64,000 nucleotides of DNA from Pseudanabaena sp. Salubria-1 (GCA_023336205.1 JALQCR010000003.1:62001-126000), one strand, 5' to 3'; shown: positions 20,066-31,078, counted from the stretch's first letter. Program-made: numbers and translations. Notes: generated by a model not told the origin, from the letters alone.

Positions 20066-22200
20066 GTAATGTAATTCACCCCGAACAATAGCCTACTAAT
20101 GCCACGATGAGGAGTTTCAACGCCTTTAGGCTTACCTGTTGACCCTGATGTATAATTTATATAAGCGATGCTTGCAGCACTAGCATCACAAATTAGTATT
20201 TCTTGTGATTCTTTACTAATTTGAGTCCAGTCAGTATCAACACAAATAACAACTAGCTCCTTGGTGGGTAACTTCTCTATTAGCTCCTGTTGTGTTAATA
20301 AGACTTTAACCTGAGAATCTTTCAACATGTACTCAATTCTATCTTGAGGATAGCTAGGATCTAAAGGTACATAAGCACCACCTACTTTAAGAATACCTAA
20401 TAAGCAGACAATCATGTCTAGAGAACGTTCTATGCAAATGCCAACTAGCTCCCCTTTCTTTACACCTAGTTTTTGCAAGTAATGGGCAAGTTGATTGGAA
20501 CGACTATTTAGTTCTCGGTAAGTTAGTTGTTGTTCTTGAAAAAACACAGCGATCGCATCAGGTGTTCTTTCTACTTGTTCCTCAAACAATTGGTGTATAC
20601 ATTTGTCATGCGGATAATCCGTAGATGTATCATTCCATTCAACCAATAGCTGCTGTCGTTCTTTTTCGGTCAGTATTAGCAGCTCAGCAATTGATTTATT
20701 AGGATTAGCAACAATACTTTCTAACAAGATTTGGAAATGTTCACCCATTCTCTCAACGGTGTTAGCATTAAACAGAGCTGTGTTATAAGTCCATGATGCG
20801 AGCAGTATCCCATCTTTCTGTTCTACTGAAAGTTCTAAATCAAACTTTGCGGTTGATGTTTCTATCCCGACTAACTCTGTCTCTAAATCTAGTGGTTTCT
20901 CTGTTTGTGTAGGCGTATTTTGAAGCACAAACATGGCTTGAAATAGAGGACTATAACTTAATGAACGTTCAGGGTTAAGTTCTTCTACTAGTTTGTCAAA
21001 TGGTAAATCTTGATGAGCATAAGCATCTAGTGTAGTTGAACGTACTTTTGATAGCAATTCTTTAAAGCTAGGATTACCTGACAAGTCGTTGCGTAACACT
21101 AAAGTATTCACAAAGAAACCTATTAATCTTTCTACTTCAACTTGATTCCTTCCAGCAATCACAGAGCCAACCACAATATCCTCTTGTCGGCTATAGCGAT
21201 AGAGTAAGACTTGAAATGCTGCCAACAAAGTCATGTACAATGTTGCGCCTTCCTTACGGCATAGTTGATTGATTTCTCGGCTCAAGCTTAGCGATAGGGT
21301 ATGAGACTGAGTAGCTCCATAATAAGTTTGTACCGAGGGGCGCGGAAAGTCTGTAGGTAATTCTAATAGCGGGTTTACATTTGCTAGTTGCTTTTTCCAA
21401 TATTGCAGTTGCTTGTCTAGCACTTCACCTGATAACCATTCCCTTTGCCAAACGGCATAGTCAGCATATTGAATTGGTAATGGTGGTAAAGGATTGGGTT
21501 TTCCTTCTAGGAATGCTAAGTATAGTTGAGTCAGTTGCTCCCACATTATACCCATTGACCACCCGTCGGAAGCTATATGGTGTTTGACTAGCAGCAAGAT
21601 ATACTCAGAGGCAGATAGTTGTAGTAGGCAGCCCCGTAGCATTAAGTCTGATGTGAGGTTGAAGGGCTGTTGGCTTTCTTCCTTTAGTGTTTTTTGGACT
21701 TGAATTTCTTTTTCTGTGTTTTCGTATTGTTGCAGGTCAATGATTTTGATCTCTACTGGACGAGATGCAGTGATGCTTTGAATCGGTTTACCGTTCTCAG
21801 TAATGTAGTTTGTGCGTAATATCTCGTGGTGAGCGACTATTCCATCTAGTGCTTTTTGGAGGATGTCTACATTGAGGTTTCCCTTTAAGCGAATCGCTTC
21901 TGGGATATTATAGAAAGAGCTGTTTGACTCTAGTTGGTCTAAGAACCATAACCTTTGCTGAGCAAAAGATAAGGGCAGAATTTGCTCTCTTGAGACGGGC
22001 TGTATGCCCGAAGAAGAAGTATTGTCTGATAGATTATTATTCTTTAATAATTCAATAATTTCTTCTTTGCGTTCAGCTAATTCTGAGCGCAATTGGGGCG
22101 TTAATACATCTTTAGGGGCATTGCATCGGAGTTTATCACCATCTGTCGAGATTTGGATGCCTAAATCGCGCAATTTTGACAAGAATTCTAAAGTATTCAT
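20062..22200 (-). pseudogene. Terminal NRPS gene, 5' fragment: docking domain, C domain, start of A domain
   Basis: The protein begins MNTLEFLSKLRDLGIQISTD and reads on to about residue 53 as a TubC_N-type docking domain. A condensation domain follows (about 70-500) with the intact active site VKHHIASDGWSMG, then the first part of an adenylation domain up to A3 (YTSGSTGKPKGVETPHRGIS). The frame runs into IS copy 3 and stops. The ATG overlaps the stop of the upstream NRPS gene by 4 nt. The reconstructed gene (22200 to 15435 without both ISs and 4-bp repeats) is 4242 nt, about 1413 residues: docking-C-A-PCP-TE. Confidence 0.9.
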
Positions 22201-25200
22201 AGTTCAAATTCCTCCATTTGATTTGTTGTAGAATCGGCGCTAGTTTTTTGACTTTCAGCAAGCCAGAGCAGCGTTTGAATGCGATCGCCTAAACCTGCAA
22301 TTGTCGGCTTCTCAAATAAAGATTGCAGGGTAATTTCAACAGAAAATCCTTCGCGACAGCGAGAGATAACTTGCATTGCTAACAAGGAATGCCCACCTAA
22401 ATCAAAAAAGTTATCATTTGTACTTAATAATTGCTGCGTCCCAAGAACATCTGCCCAGAGTACTGCTAAAAACTCTTCAGTAGAATTAGAGGGAGCAATA
22501 AACTCTTGTCCAATTTGTTTGCTAGAGTTATCAGGAGCAGGTAAACCACGAAAATCAATCTTGCCATTAGGAGTGATGGGCATTGCCTCTAAGAAGACAA
22601 ATGCACTAGGTATCATGTAACTTGGCAACCGATCTTGCAAAAAAGATCTCAGATTGATTTCTTGAGATTTATCTTCAACAACAACGTAAGCCACAAGTCG
22701 TTTATCACCATCGGTATCTTCTCTTGTTGTGATAACCGTTGCACGGAGATTAGGGTGTTGAGACAAAGCTGTCTCTATTTCGCCTAACTCGATACGGAAA
22801 CCACGGATTTTGACTTGGTTATCAATTCGTCCAAGATATTCAATGTTGCCATCGGGTAGATAATTTGCTAAGTCACCAGTTTTGTAAAGACGGCTCCCTG
22901 AATTTTGACTGAAGGGATTAGGGATGAATTTCTCGTCTGTTAGTTCGGGACGGTTGAGATATCCTATTGCTAAGCTGTCGCCACCGATGTGTAATTCTCC
23001 TGTTACTCCAATGGGAACTGGTTGTAAGTATGGATCGAGGATATAAGTTTGCAGATGGGCAAGAGGGCAGCCAATGGGTACTTCCCCATTGATCGTAACA
23101 GTGTTTGGAATTCGATATAATGTGGCGCTAACAGTTGTTTCCGTTGGTCCATAAGCATTAATTAGTTGCAGGTGATCGCCCTTTCCTAATTGATTAACAT
23201 ATTTCTGCCAAGCTCTGACTGTTTCTGAGAGTACTTTTTCACCTCCAATAAGAACTAGTCGCAAAGATTCTGGTAAAGGGATATCTTTAATTGACATCTC
23301 TGCAACTAAATCATGCCAGTAGGCTGTTGGTAGATTAATTACAGTTAGCTGCCAATCTTCACAAGCTTGAAAAAATGTTCGTAAGTCAGATAGCATATCA
23401 TCGTTACGGATTACCAATGTCGCCCCTGTACATAGAGAGGGATATATTTCTTCTACTGCTACATCAAAATTGATCGAAGCAAACTGGAGTAAGCGATCAT
23501 CTGCGGTAATTTGATATTCGGAAATAATTGTTTGTGTAAATATGCTCAAAGCCTGATGGCTAATCATTACTCCTTTCGGCTTACCTGTAGAGCCAGAAGT
23601 GTAAATGACATAGGCTACATGCTTGTTTTCATTTATGGGAGCAAGATTATCAGAATTTTGAGAAGCGATTTTTTCCCAGTCTGAGTCAAGACAAATAACC
23701 TGAGATTGATGTTCCTGTATTTTCCATTTGGATTGAGTTAACAACACTGGCATCTGAGCATCAGCAATCATATACTCAATTCTTTCTTGAGGATAGCTCG
23801 GATCTAAAGGTACATAAGCACCACCTGCTTTGAGTATCCCTAATAAGCCCACAATCATTTCTAGGGAGCGTTCTATGCAAATACCAACCAATACATCTGG
23901 CTTTACGCCCAGATTCTGCAAGTAATGGGCAAGTTGATTGGCGCGACTATTTAGTTCTCGATAAGTTAGTTGTTGTTCTTGGAAAACCACAGCGATCGCA
24001 TCAGGAGTTCGTTCTACTTGATCCTCAAATAATTGGTTTATACATTTACGAGGATACTCTACTTGTGTTTGATTCCACGATGTCAGTAGTTGCAATTCCG
24101 ATTCTGGTAGGAGCGGTAAGCGGTCAATAGTTGTATCAGGGGCAGCCACAATCCCAATCAATAGAGTCTCAAACTCTGCCAAGCGACGACGAATTGTTTC
24201 TGTATCAAACAAGTTGGTGTTGTATTGGCATTCTAATGTAACCCTGCCCCGCAACTCTGTGGCATTAATAGATATTTCAAAATTCTCATAACTAAGAGGA
24301 TTAGTAGATAACTCTACTTTGAGATCCTCAAACAATAGGCGAACACCATCTAGCCCTTGGTCGAGATTGAATGTAATCGGTACGAGTGGAATGCGGCTAT
24401 TATCACGAGGGATTGCCAATTTCCCTAACAAACTACCAAAAGTAAACTGTTGATGATCGTATGCATCCAAAATGATTGATCGTCGCATCAGTAAGTAATC
24501 AGTGAATGCTTGTGAGCCATCAACTAAGCTTTTTAAAGGTAGCAAATTGACGCAATGACCTACTAACTGATAATTGCCTGTCGCAGCTTGTCCAGCCGCA
24601 GGAATGCCAATCATAATCTCGTTACTTCCAGTTAACCGATGCAGAAACACCTCAAAGCTGGTAAACAAAGTGGTTGCAAAACTACATCCTAGCTTGTTTC
24701 CCAATTGCTTTAAATTAAGAACTAAAGCAGGATCTAAATCCCAATCTTCTCGAGCAGCACTAAAAGTGCGAAATGGTGGACGAGGGTGATCGGTGGGAAA
24801 GTCTAAAACAGGAATAGAATCAGAAAACTGGTTTAACCAATATGCTTCAGTCTCGATCTCTTCTTCACTACCTTTAGCTTCTTGTTGGGCGATCGCATAT
24901 TCACTAAAATTTTCTGGTTCTTCTAAGTCGAGCATTTCTCCATTTTTTAAGGCGGTATATAACTTGCCAAGATCGGTCATTAGCACAGCCCAAGACCAGC
25001 CATCACAAATAATATGATGTGCCGTCAATAGTAGCAGATTTTCCTGATCTTGAGTCTTAATTAGCTGTACCCGAATCAATGGACCATGCTCAAGGTCGAA
25101 TGGAGTCTCTACAGCTTGCTTTAGCAAATCTGTTAACTTGGTATCTCGTCCCCCCGAATCCAATCCAGAAAGATCGATTTCTGGAATTTCAAGATTGAGT

Positions 25201-25493
25201 GAAGCCACAATACAAAGATTAATTCCATCAGGACTAAAGGTTGTTCTCAAAGCTTCATGGCGAAGAACTAGCTCTTGCAAAGCTAACCGTAAAGCATCAG
25301 TATTAAGTATTCCTCTTAACCACAATTTTTGTGATTGATTGTAGGCACAGTTAGCGTCACTACCCATTTGCACTGAAGCCCAAATTTCTTTTTGAGATTC
25401 GGTCGCTGGTGCTGTTAAAAGTAATTCTCCATCTGCGAAAGGATTAAAGTCAACAGTAGTAAATTTCGGTTGAGTACCTGATGGAGAATTCAT
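22197..25493 (-). CDS. NRPS, one module C-A-PCP
   Basis: 1098 residues. Condensation domain at about 25-455 with HHIICDGWS (HH at 159-160); adenylation at about 480-985 with YVIYTSGSTGKPKGVM, INAYGPTETTVSAT, YKTGDLANY and NGKIDFRGLP; carrier near 1010-1075 with NFFDLGGHSLLAMQV. Specificity residues by alignment to GrsA are D-V-E-N-L-G-A-V-S; I cannot match this code to a substrate with confidence. The C-terminus ends in an acidic motif (NQMEEFEL), which fits a linear partner for the TubC_N docking domain that starts the next gene. This C domain would accept the beta-amino intermediate made upstream. Confidence 0.93.
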   Translation of the reverse strand: MNSPSGTQPKFTTVDFNPFADGELLLTAPATESQKEIWASVQMGSDANCAYNQSQKLWLRGILNTDALRLALQELVLRHEALRTTFSPDGINLCIVASLNLEIPEIDLSGLDSGGRDTKLTDLLKQAVETPFDLEHGPLIRVQLIKTQDQENLLLLTAHHIICDGWSWAVLMTDLGKLYTALKNGEMLDLEEPENFSEYAIAQQEAKGSEEEIETEAYWLNQFSDSIPVLDFPTDHPRPPFRTFSAAREDWDLDPALVLNLKQLGNKLGCSFATTLFTSFEVFLHRLTGSNEIMIGIPAAGQAATGNYQLVGHCVNLLPLKSLVDGSQAFTDYLLMRRSIILDAYDHQQFTFGSLLGKLAIPRDNSRIPLVPITFNLDQGLDGVRLLFEDLKVELSTNPLSYENFEISINATELRGRVTLECQYNTNLFDTETIRRRLAEFETLLIGIVAAPDTTIDRLPLLPESELQLLTSWNQTQVEYPRKCINQLFEDQVERTPDAIAVVFQEQQLTYRELNSRANQLAHYLQNLGVKPDVLVGICIERSLEMIVGLLGILKAGGAYVPLDPSYPQERIEYMIADAQMPVLLTQSKWKIQEHQSQVICLDSDWEKIASQNSDNLAPINENKHVAYVIYTSGSTGKPKGVMISHQALSIFTQTIISEYQITADDRLLQFASINFDVAVEEIYPSLCTGATLVIRNDDMLSDLRTFFQACEDWQLTVINLPTAYWHDLVAEMSIKDIPLPESLRLVLIGGEKVLSETVRAWQKYVNQLGKGDHLQLINAYGPTETTVSATLYRIPNTVTINGEVPIGCPLAHLQTYILDPYLQPVPIGVTGELHIGGDSLAIGYLNRPELTDEKFIPNPFSQNSGSRLYKTGDLANYLPDGNIEYLGRIDNQVKIRGFRIELGEIETALSQHPNLRATVITTREDTDGDKRLVAYVVVEDKSQEINLRSFLQDRLPSYMIPSAFVFLEAMPITPNGKIDFRGLPAPDNSSKQIGQEFIAPSNSTEEFLAVLWADVLGTQQLLSTNDNFFDLGGHSLLAMQVISRCREGFSVEITLQSLFEKPTIAGLGDRIQTLLWLAESQKTSADSTTNQMEEFEL

Positions 25494-25587
25494 AATTTAT
25501 ACTTCCTATTAATGATTTACGATGACAATAGTTGAAAATCTTATATGTTTTTCTTGCTATATTTTTTTTGATACTAAGATAATCTAC

Positions 25588-25802
25588 TTTTACAATACAG
25601 CAGTAATCATGAGTAAATATACGGCTCATCTGGGTTTGAGGGGTAAATGGTACAGTATCGATACAATTATTGGCGACATGGTAGGGCTGTAACTGTTGCT
25701 CCGAGAGGATTCTGATTACTATTAGCTGTGCTTATCCCCATGAACCCAGAAGAGCCAAATATACTGTCCATATTTTCTCATGATTACTGCTGTATTGTAA
25801 AG
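25588..25802. mobile_element. MITE-like element of about 215 bp with inverted ends
   Basis: The ends are 25-bp perfect inverted repeats starting TTTACAATACAGCAGTAATC and running on to ATGAG. Inside, a second pair (GGCTCATCTGGGTTTGAGGGG on one side, the complement of GGCTCTTCTGGGTTCATGGGG on the other) extends the symmetry to about 65 bp per arm, with a unique centre of about 80 bp. I find no transposase or clear target duplication. It sits in the long gap upstream of the C-A-PCP gene. Confidence 0.72.
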
Positions 25803-25893
25803 CTTGAAGAAAAATTCATACATTTAGTGCCAATCCACAAAAGTACTATTGTACTTTCACAAATTATAGATAAGTCAAACTAATGGTTTTGCA

Positions 25894-26052
25894 ACCAAGA
25901 AATGGCTATGCAATTTCTTGGCTATATATAAATAGTAAGATTTTAAATAATGCAGGATTTAGTTTCATGTATTAAGTTGGTAATAAATAGCAATGATTGA
26001 GTTATATCAAATCACAAGACAGATAAGCCATCTTGTGATTTGATATAACTCA
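25894..26052. repeat. Hairpins in the gap within the NRPS cluster
   Basis: The gap between the hydrolase end (26273) and the C-A-PCP start (25493) is about 780 bp. Besides the MITE-like element it has a 9-bp-arm hairpin (25894-25921, CCAAGAAAT/ATTTCTTGG) and a perfect 22-bp-arm palindrome at 25998-26052 (TGAGTTATATCAAATCACAA...). I see no gene in the rest of the gap, which is AT-rich. A separate promoter for the two downstream NRPS genes is likely here. Confidence 0.6.
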
Positions 26053-26272
26053 GAGATAAATTAAAGAACCTCATTTAGCACTCTTTTTTGTTATTTTTAA
26101 TGCTTAACAAAAGAATTTGTATTTCTAAAATTTGGTGCAATTCATCTAATATATTTTTTAAAATGGATTTGTCAATTTAATTCCTACCAACTATACCCTA
26201 CAACATAGAAATTAGTATCATCCAATGAATAAAGAATGTTATACGGCAAAACTAAATACTATTATTTATTCA

Positions 26273-27555
26273 TTACCAAGGAAGTATACTTGCATACTGA
26301 GAAATATTTTCACCTAAACTATTGAATGCAGATACTGCATAGATATCATTTTCTCCAGCAGCTTTATCTCGAAACTCAAGTACTACATGTGGATATATTG
26401 GAGCGTCACCAGCATCACGTTCTTGTCCCTGTAATGTTGCGATTAGAGCGTTGTTACGATAAACCCGAATTTTGGCAATCCATTTTCAAGGTCTGGGGTG
26501 AAATCCCAATTTAAGACAACCTCAGTTGCTCCGATTCTTACAGCACGCAAATCATCTGGTGCATTAGGCTTTCGAGTCGGAGAAACTCTATTTGGATAGC
26601 AGCTTTGATATAGATGCGGTGCGCCTATGAGAGTAACAAAACTTTTATGTGAGCAAAAACTATACCTAGCTTTCTCAAATAAATTTGGATTAGAAACGTA
26701 TGCCTGCCATTTATATGCAATTTCTTTATTCGGTAACCATGCTGCTTGTAGAGGATCTCCCTTGTAGTTACTGACTGGCATTCCAAGAACATTTGGATTG
26801 ATATCTGAGGTAAGGAGTTTAAGAGGTTCTGAATGAGAGATATTAACACCACCTCCTCGCATTGATATCAATGCAATCGTGCGATCGGGATACTTGTGAG
26901 ACATTTGTACTGCCCAATCGGCTCCACCAGAATATCCCCATAAAACCCATGGAAGCTTACCTAATTCTGGATGGCGACTCTTTTGCCCAAATTCATTAAG
27001 AGATTTTAGAAAAGCATCTTCGGAGCCTCGGTCAATGACAGCCCAGCTATCGCAAGGATCGTCAGGATATATACCAACTGTTTGATATTTAGTTCCGAGA
27101 ATTGCTAATTGATGCTTAATTGCTAGGGCTTGCCAGTGTAAATCGTTTGCATAAACAAGCCCCATATCTGTGGTATCATCACCGCCACATCCATGCTGCC
27201 TAACAATCACACCACGAACTGTTTCTACTCCATTGGGAATCCATATTCGATAATTGGCTAAGATATGGTTATCTGTATCAGTTATTGGAACTGATGTTTC
27301 GTAATAGATGCCACGTTCAAGACGATTCTTTTTCCCAGTAGATATATTTGATTGTTGTGGCAATGGTTGAGGATCAGATAACAACCATTTTGTCCATCCT
27401 AAATGAAGCAGAAACGTAGTTAAAGTGGCTAAAAGGAAGATGACAAGAAATTTCCATTTGATGTAAATACCAAATGGTATAAGTGTTGGTCGCATAACAG
27501 ACAAAATTCTATTGAAAAAACGAAGAAAAAGAACCATCTTTATATGCGTTAGCAT
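26273..27555 (-). pseudogene. Membrane-anchored alpha/beta hydrolase with C-terminal Fn3-like domain, frameshifted
   Basis: A hydrophobic anchor (FLVIFLLATLTTFLLHLGW) is followed by an alpha/beta-hydrolase-like domain with VIVRQHGCGGDD and nucleophile elbow LWGYSGGADW (GxSxG). A fibronectin-III-like segment (APDDLRAVRIGATEVVLNWD) then begins. The frame closes at 26443, but shifting by one base at the T-run 26470-26473 (an A-run in the mRNA) continues the domain as VYRNNALIATLQGQERDAGD and on to ...QYASILPW with TAA at 26273-26275. So one A is missing, by mutation or sequencing error. The start is uncertain: ATG 27555 follows GGAGG closely, and TTG 27597 overlaps the PKS stop. Its role in the cluster is unknown. 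Confidence 0.72.
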
Positions 27556-27580
27556 ATCCTCCTGCCAATGCAGTATATCT

Positions 27581-30500
27581 TTACGAAACACCTCCAAGTT
27601 GCAGATATTTACCAGGATTCTCTAAGTCAGGAATATACCAAGCAGGATTACCTTCAGGATCACGTCCCAAACGCGCACCTGGTTGGGGTGGACGATTGCG
27701 ATTAAAGCCTCCATTATTGCTGTTAGAGACATTCTTAGGTTGAGGTAAAAACCCAATCATTTGCATCTCAGACACGCTGTCTTTAAAAGCTCTAACTATG
27801 AATTCGATATCAGCATCAGTATGGGAAAGAGTAAATGTGCAGGGGCGATGATCCCAAATATGGACTCCTTTTTCTCTTAACAAATAAAACAACAGGTTTG
27901 CATAGGGCAGTTCGTGGGGATAGTTAATATAGAAGAAAGAGCTAAAGTGGGCAATCTCAATTGGTGCTTCAATTTGCTTGAAGTATTGGTTGAGGTGCGT
28001 TGCAAACTTGTTAGCTTTGTCAGCAAGCGATCGCTGCAACTCTGGTCCACCTGCCTTAAGTTTATGGAGAACAGCCTCGGCTGCGGCTAGCGCCATAGGA
28101 TGACGTACAAAGGTTCCTGCAAAGAAAGTAACTCCAACTTCAGGAATAGAGTTATCGCCATATTGCCAGAATCCACCATCAAGGGCATCCATATACTCAG
28201 CTTTACCCGCTACAATCCCAATCGGTAAGCCGCCGCCAACCACTTTTCCGTAAGTTGCCATGTCAGCTTGGATATTAAAGTAAGCTTGAGCGCCACCTGG
28301 ATGAACGCGGAAGCCTGTCACAACTTCATCAAAGATGTATGCAGTTCCAGATTGCTCAGTTAAAGTCCGCAAATCCTGTAAAAACTCTTTAGGCTGCAAG
28401 TTAGGATCGCGGCTGCGAACTGGTTCCACTAAAATTGCCGCCAAATCATCGGCGCGATCGCGCAGAATCTGTAAGGATTCGGGCGTGTTGTAATCCAATA
28501 CCAGCAAATTCTCAAGCATACAGGGCAAAATGCCTGGAGCTGCGGGCAAAGTTTTTAGATTAGGTCCTTGGCGGTAAATCACCTCGTCAAACGTACCATG
28601 GTAATCTCCAGCAAAGGTAGCCACCAGATCTCGTCCCGTAACTGTCCTAGCTAGGCGCAAGGCTGCCATCACCGCTTCCGAACCCGTGTTACAAAAAGCT
28701 ACTCGTTCCATGCCTGTAAGTTCGGCAATAAGCTTGGCAACTTTACCTGCTAGAGGATTTTGCGGTCCAATTTCAATGCCCTTATCTAGCTGTGCTTTTA
28801 CGGCTTCTGTCAAGAAATCTGGTGACCAACCAAAGAAGTTTGAGCCAAACCCATTGGTTATATCTACATACTCGTTACCATCGACATCCCACAGTTTGGA
28901 ACCAGATGCGCGATTGGTGACGATAGGATAAACCATTTCTTTAAACAATGGTGTAAATCCAGAAACTGTGCGGGGATCGGCAAGATATTTGCGATGCTTT
29001 TGCGTCTGGCGTTTTGACTCTGGAGTCCGAGCAACATAACGGGCGATGATGAGATCGAGGGCTTTTTGCTGATCCGATGTTAGCGCAGCAGTGACATTCT
29101 TTTCGATCTTAGCTCCAGGTCCAAAGTTTTTGCGTGGTTTAGGTTCCTCCGCCTCATTAACTGTTGCAGTTTCTGATTTGATTGGCGCAGGAGCAGGTGT
29201 GGGCTGAGTTTGCGTTTGAGGTTCTGATGGAGGAACGACTGTCTGAACTACGGGTGTAGCGGCAGGCATAACGGTTCCACCAGTTTGACCGAGCAATTGC
29301 AATTGTTGTGACATAATTTGCAGTTGCTGAGCCACCAGAGCTTGCATAGTACCAGCCATTTCGGGACTGAGTGAGGGCATAGCAACACCGTTGTTATAGG
29401 AAGTGTTAGTTTGTCCGACAGAATTAGACATGGCTGGAATATGGATAGCGTTCGGTGAGGGCGTAGCGACTAAAGTTGCAGTGGCAGGAGGTACAAACGC
29501 AGGAGTAGAAACAACTTCTACTGGAGTTGATGCTACAGGGGCAGGTGCTTGGAATGCATCATCGGTCGGAAGAGATCGCAGTACAAAGTCAGACAACGTA
29601 TCAAGATTGGGATAATCTTCTAATAAATGTCGAAAAGTGATTTTAACCTTGAACTTCTTTTTCAGAGCCATGGCAACTTGGGTGAGAGAAAGAGAATCCA
29701 ATCCCATTTCCAAAAATGTTGTTGCGCCATCATTACCATCAATTTCTAGCCCTGAGGTGGTTTCTAGAACCTCTTGAAGTTGGGGGATAAGTTGTTGCTT
29801 ACGAGCTTCAGTCATAATATGCGCTTGCACCTCTATATTGGGCGTAGGATTGGATTGTAAAGATGGGATGGGTGGGAGTGATTGAATTTCGACGGTGGGC
29901 TGAATTGGGATTGGTTCAGCAGGTGGGGGCAGGGGAAGCGTTATTTCAATCGTAGGTTTTGGATCGATCCAATAGCGCTTGCGCTCAAATGGATATGTGG
30001 GTAGTGGGATGCGATGTCGGTATTCATCAGCATAAAACTTGGCTCTGTCAAGATCAACCCCAGCCAGCCAAAGTTGCCCGATCGCCTGCAATATGGCAGC
30101 CCATTCGGCATCGTTATCGGCGGTGCTACCCAATGAGGAAATCGCAATTTGACGTTTGATGTCTTTTGCCTGTTGTCGCGCTAATGTTGCGGTTGTAGTA
30201 CGAGGACCGACTTCAAGCAAAACCCGTGCAGGCTGCTCCCATAGCCTTTTAGCACCCTCTGCAAACCGAACGGTAGCGCGTAAATGACTAGCCCAGTAAA
30301 TCGGGTCGGTAGCTTGAGCATCGGTGATCCATTCTGTCGTTACCGTTGACACAAAAGGAATTTTGGGTGGTGACAACTGAACAGTTTTGAGCATTTCAGC
30401 GAATGGCTCGATAATTGGGTCCATCATTGGCGAGTGGAAAGCGTGGGAGGTATGTAATGTTCGACAAACAATCTCCTCGGCTTCTAGTTGTTGCTGCAAG

Positions 30501-31078
30501 TTATTAACTACCTCAGTTGGTCCCGCCACAACACAAAGCGAAGCCCCATTTACTGCCGCGATCGCTAGGTCATCACTCAGACGCTTCTGCAATACCTCTG
30601 CGGGTAAGCGCACTGAGAGCATGGAGCCACTGGGCAACACGCCCATCATCCTTGCCCGAGTCGCGACGAGTTTTAACCCATCCTCTAGAGAAAACACACC
30701 CGATAAACATGCGGCAACAAATTCGCCAATGCTATGCCCAATCATCGCTGCGGGGCGAACACCCCAACTTTGCCAGAGAAGCGCCAGAGCGTACTCAATC
30801 GTGAATAAGGCAGGTTGAGTGTATTGAGTCTGCCGCAATAAAGCCGTGGCGGCTTCATCGTTACCATCGTTGCTCTGGGGTGGATAGATGACTTGCAGGA
30901 GATCTCGATCTAGCAAAGGACGGAGAATCTCCGCACAGCGATCAACAGCATCCCGAAATACGATTTCATGCTCATAGAAATACTTGCCCATGTTGAGGTA
31001 CTGCGAACCCTGACCAGGAAACATGAACACCACATCTGGGTTGCGAATTTCACTTAGTCTTGTGGCACTGCGATTCAC
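27581..31078 (-). CDS. PKS/aminotransferase protein: AT-ACP-AMT
   Basis: 1165 residues. Acyltransferase (about 15-310): FMFPGQGSQYLNMG, nucleophile GHSIGEFVAAC and HAFHSPMM, the HAFH form typical of malonyl-CoA selection. Carrier (about 415-490): MGLDSLSLTQV. After a Pro/Ala/Thr-rich linker comes a PLP aminotransferase of the glutamate-1-semialdehyde type (about 660-1085) with NTGSEAVMAALRLAR, IFDEVVTGFR and the Lys in MATYGKVVGGGLPIG. No ketoreductase is present, so the beta-keto group is probably turned into a beta-amine, as in McyE and mycosubtilin synthetase. The start is GTG 31078. It is in frame with the upstream KS gene across a single TAA. Confidence 0.93.
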   Translation of the reverse strand: MNRSATRLSEIRNPDVVFMFPGQGSQYLNMGKYFYEHEIVFRDAVDRCAEILRPLLDRDLLQVIYPPQSNDGNDEAATALLRQTQYTQPALFTIEYALALLWQSWGVRPAAMIGHSIGEFVAACLSGVFSLEDGLKLVATRARMMGVLPSGSMLSVRLPAEVLQKRLSDDLAIAAVNGASLCVVAGPTEVVNNLQQQLEAEEIVCRTLHTSHAFHSPMMDPIIEPFAEMLKTVQLSPPKIPFVSTVTTEWITDAQATDPIYWASHLRATVRFAEGAKRLWEQPARVLLEVGPRTTTATLARQQAKDIKRQIAISSLGSTADNDAEWAAILQAIGQLWLAGVDLDRAKFYADEYRHRIPLPTYPFERKRYWIDPKPTIEITLPLPPPAEPIPIQPTVEIQSLPPIPSLQSNPTPNIEVQAHIMTEARKQQLIPQLQEVLETTSGLEIDGNDGATTFLEMGLDSLSLTQVAMALKKKFKVKITFRHLLEDYPNLDTLSDFVLRSLPTDDAFQAPAPVASTPVEVVSTPAFVPPATATLVATPSPNAIHIPAMSNSVGQTNTSYNNGVAMPSLSPEMAGTMQALVAQQLQIMSQQLQLLGQTGGTVMPAATPVVQTVVPPSEPQTQTQPTPAPAPIKSETATVNEAEEPKPRKNFGPGAKIEKNVTAALTSDQQKALDLIIARYVARTPESKRQTQKHRKYLADPRTVSGFTPLFKEMVYPIVTNRASGSKLWDVDGNEYVDITNGFGSNFFGWSPDFLTEAVKAQLDKGIEIGPQNPLAGKVAKLIAELTGMERVAFCNTGSEAVMAALRLARTVTGRDLVATFAGDYHGTFDEVIYRQGPNLKTLPAAPGILPCMLENLLVLDYNTPESLQILRDRADDLAAILVEPVRSRDPNLQPKEFLQDLRTLTEQSGTAYIFDEVVTGFRVHPGGAQAYFNIQADMATYGKVVGGGLPIGIVAGKAEYMDALDGGFWQYGDNSIPEVGVTFFAGTFVRHPMALAAAEAVLHKLKAGGPELQRSLADKANKFATHLNQYFKQIEAPIEIAHFSSFFYINYPHELPYANLLFYLLREKGVHIWDHRPCTFTLSHTDADIEFIVRAFKDSVSEMQMIGFLPQPKNVSNSNNGGFNRNRPPQPGARLGRDPEGNPAWYIPDLENPGKYLQLGGVS

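Noticed and set aside
30387..30818. 143-codon plus frame within the PKS gene
   Set aside because: Antisense to the acyltransferase domain; composition is that of the opposite strand.
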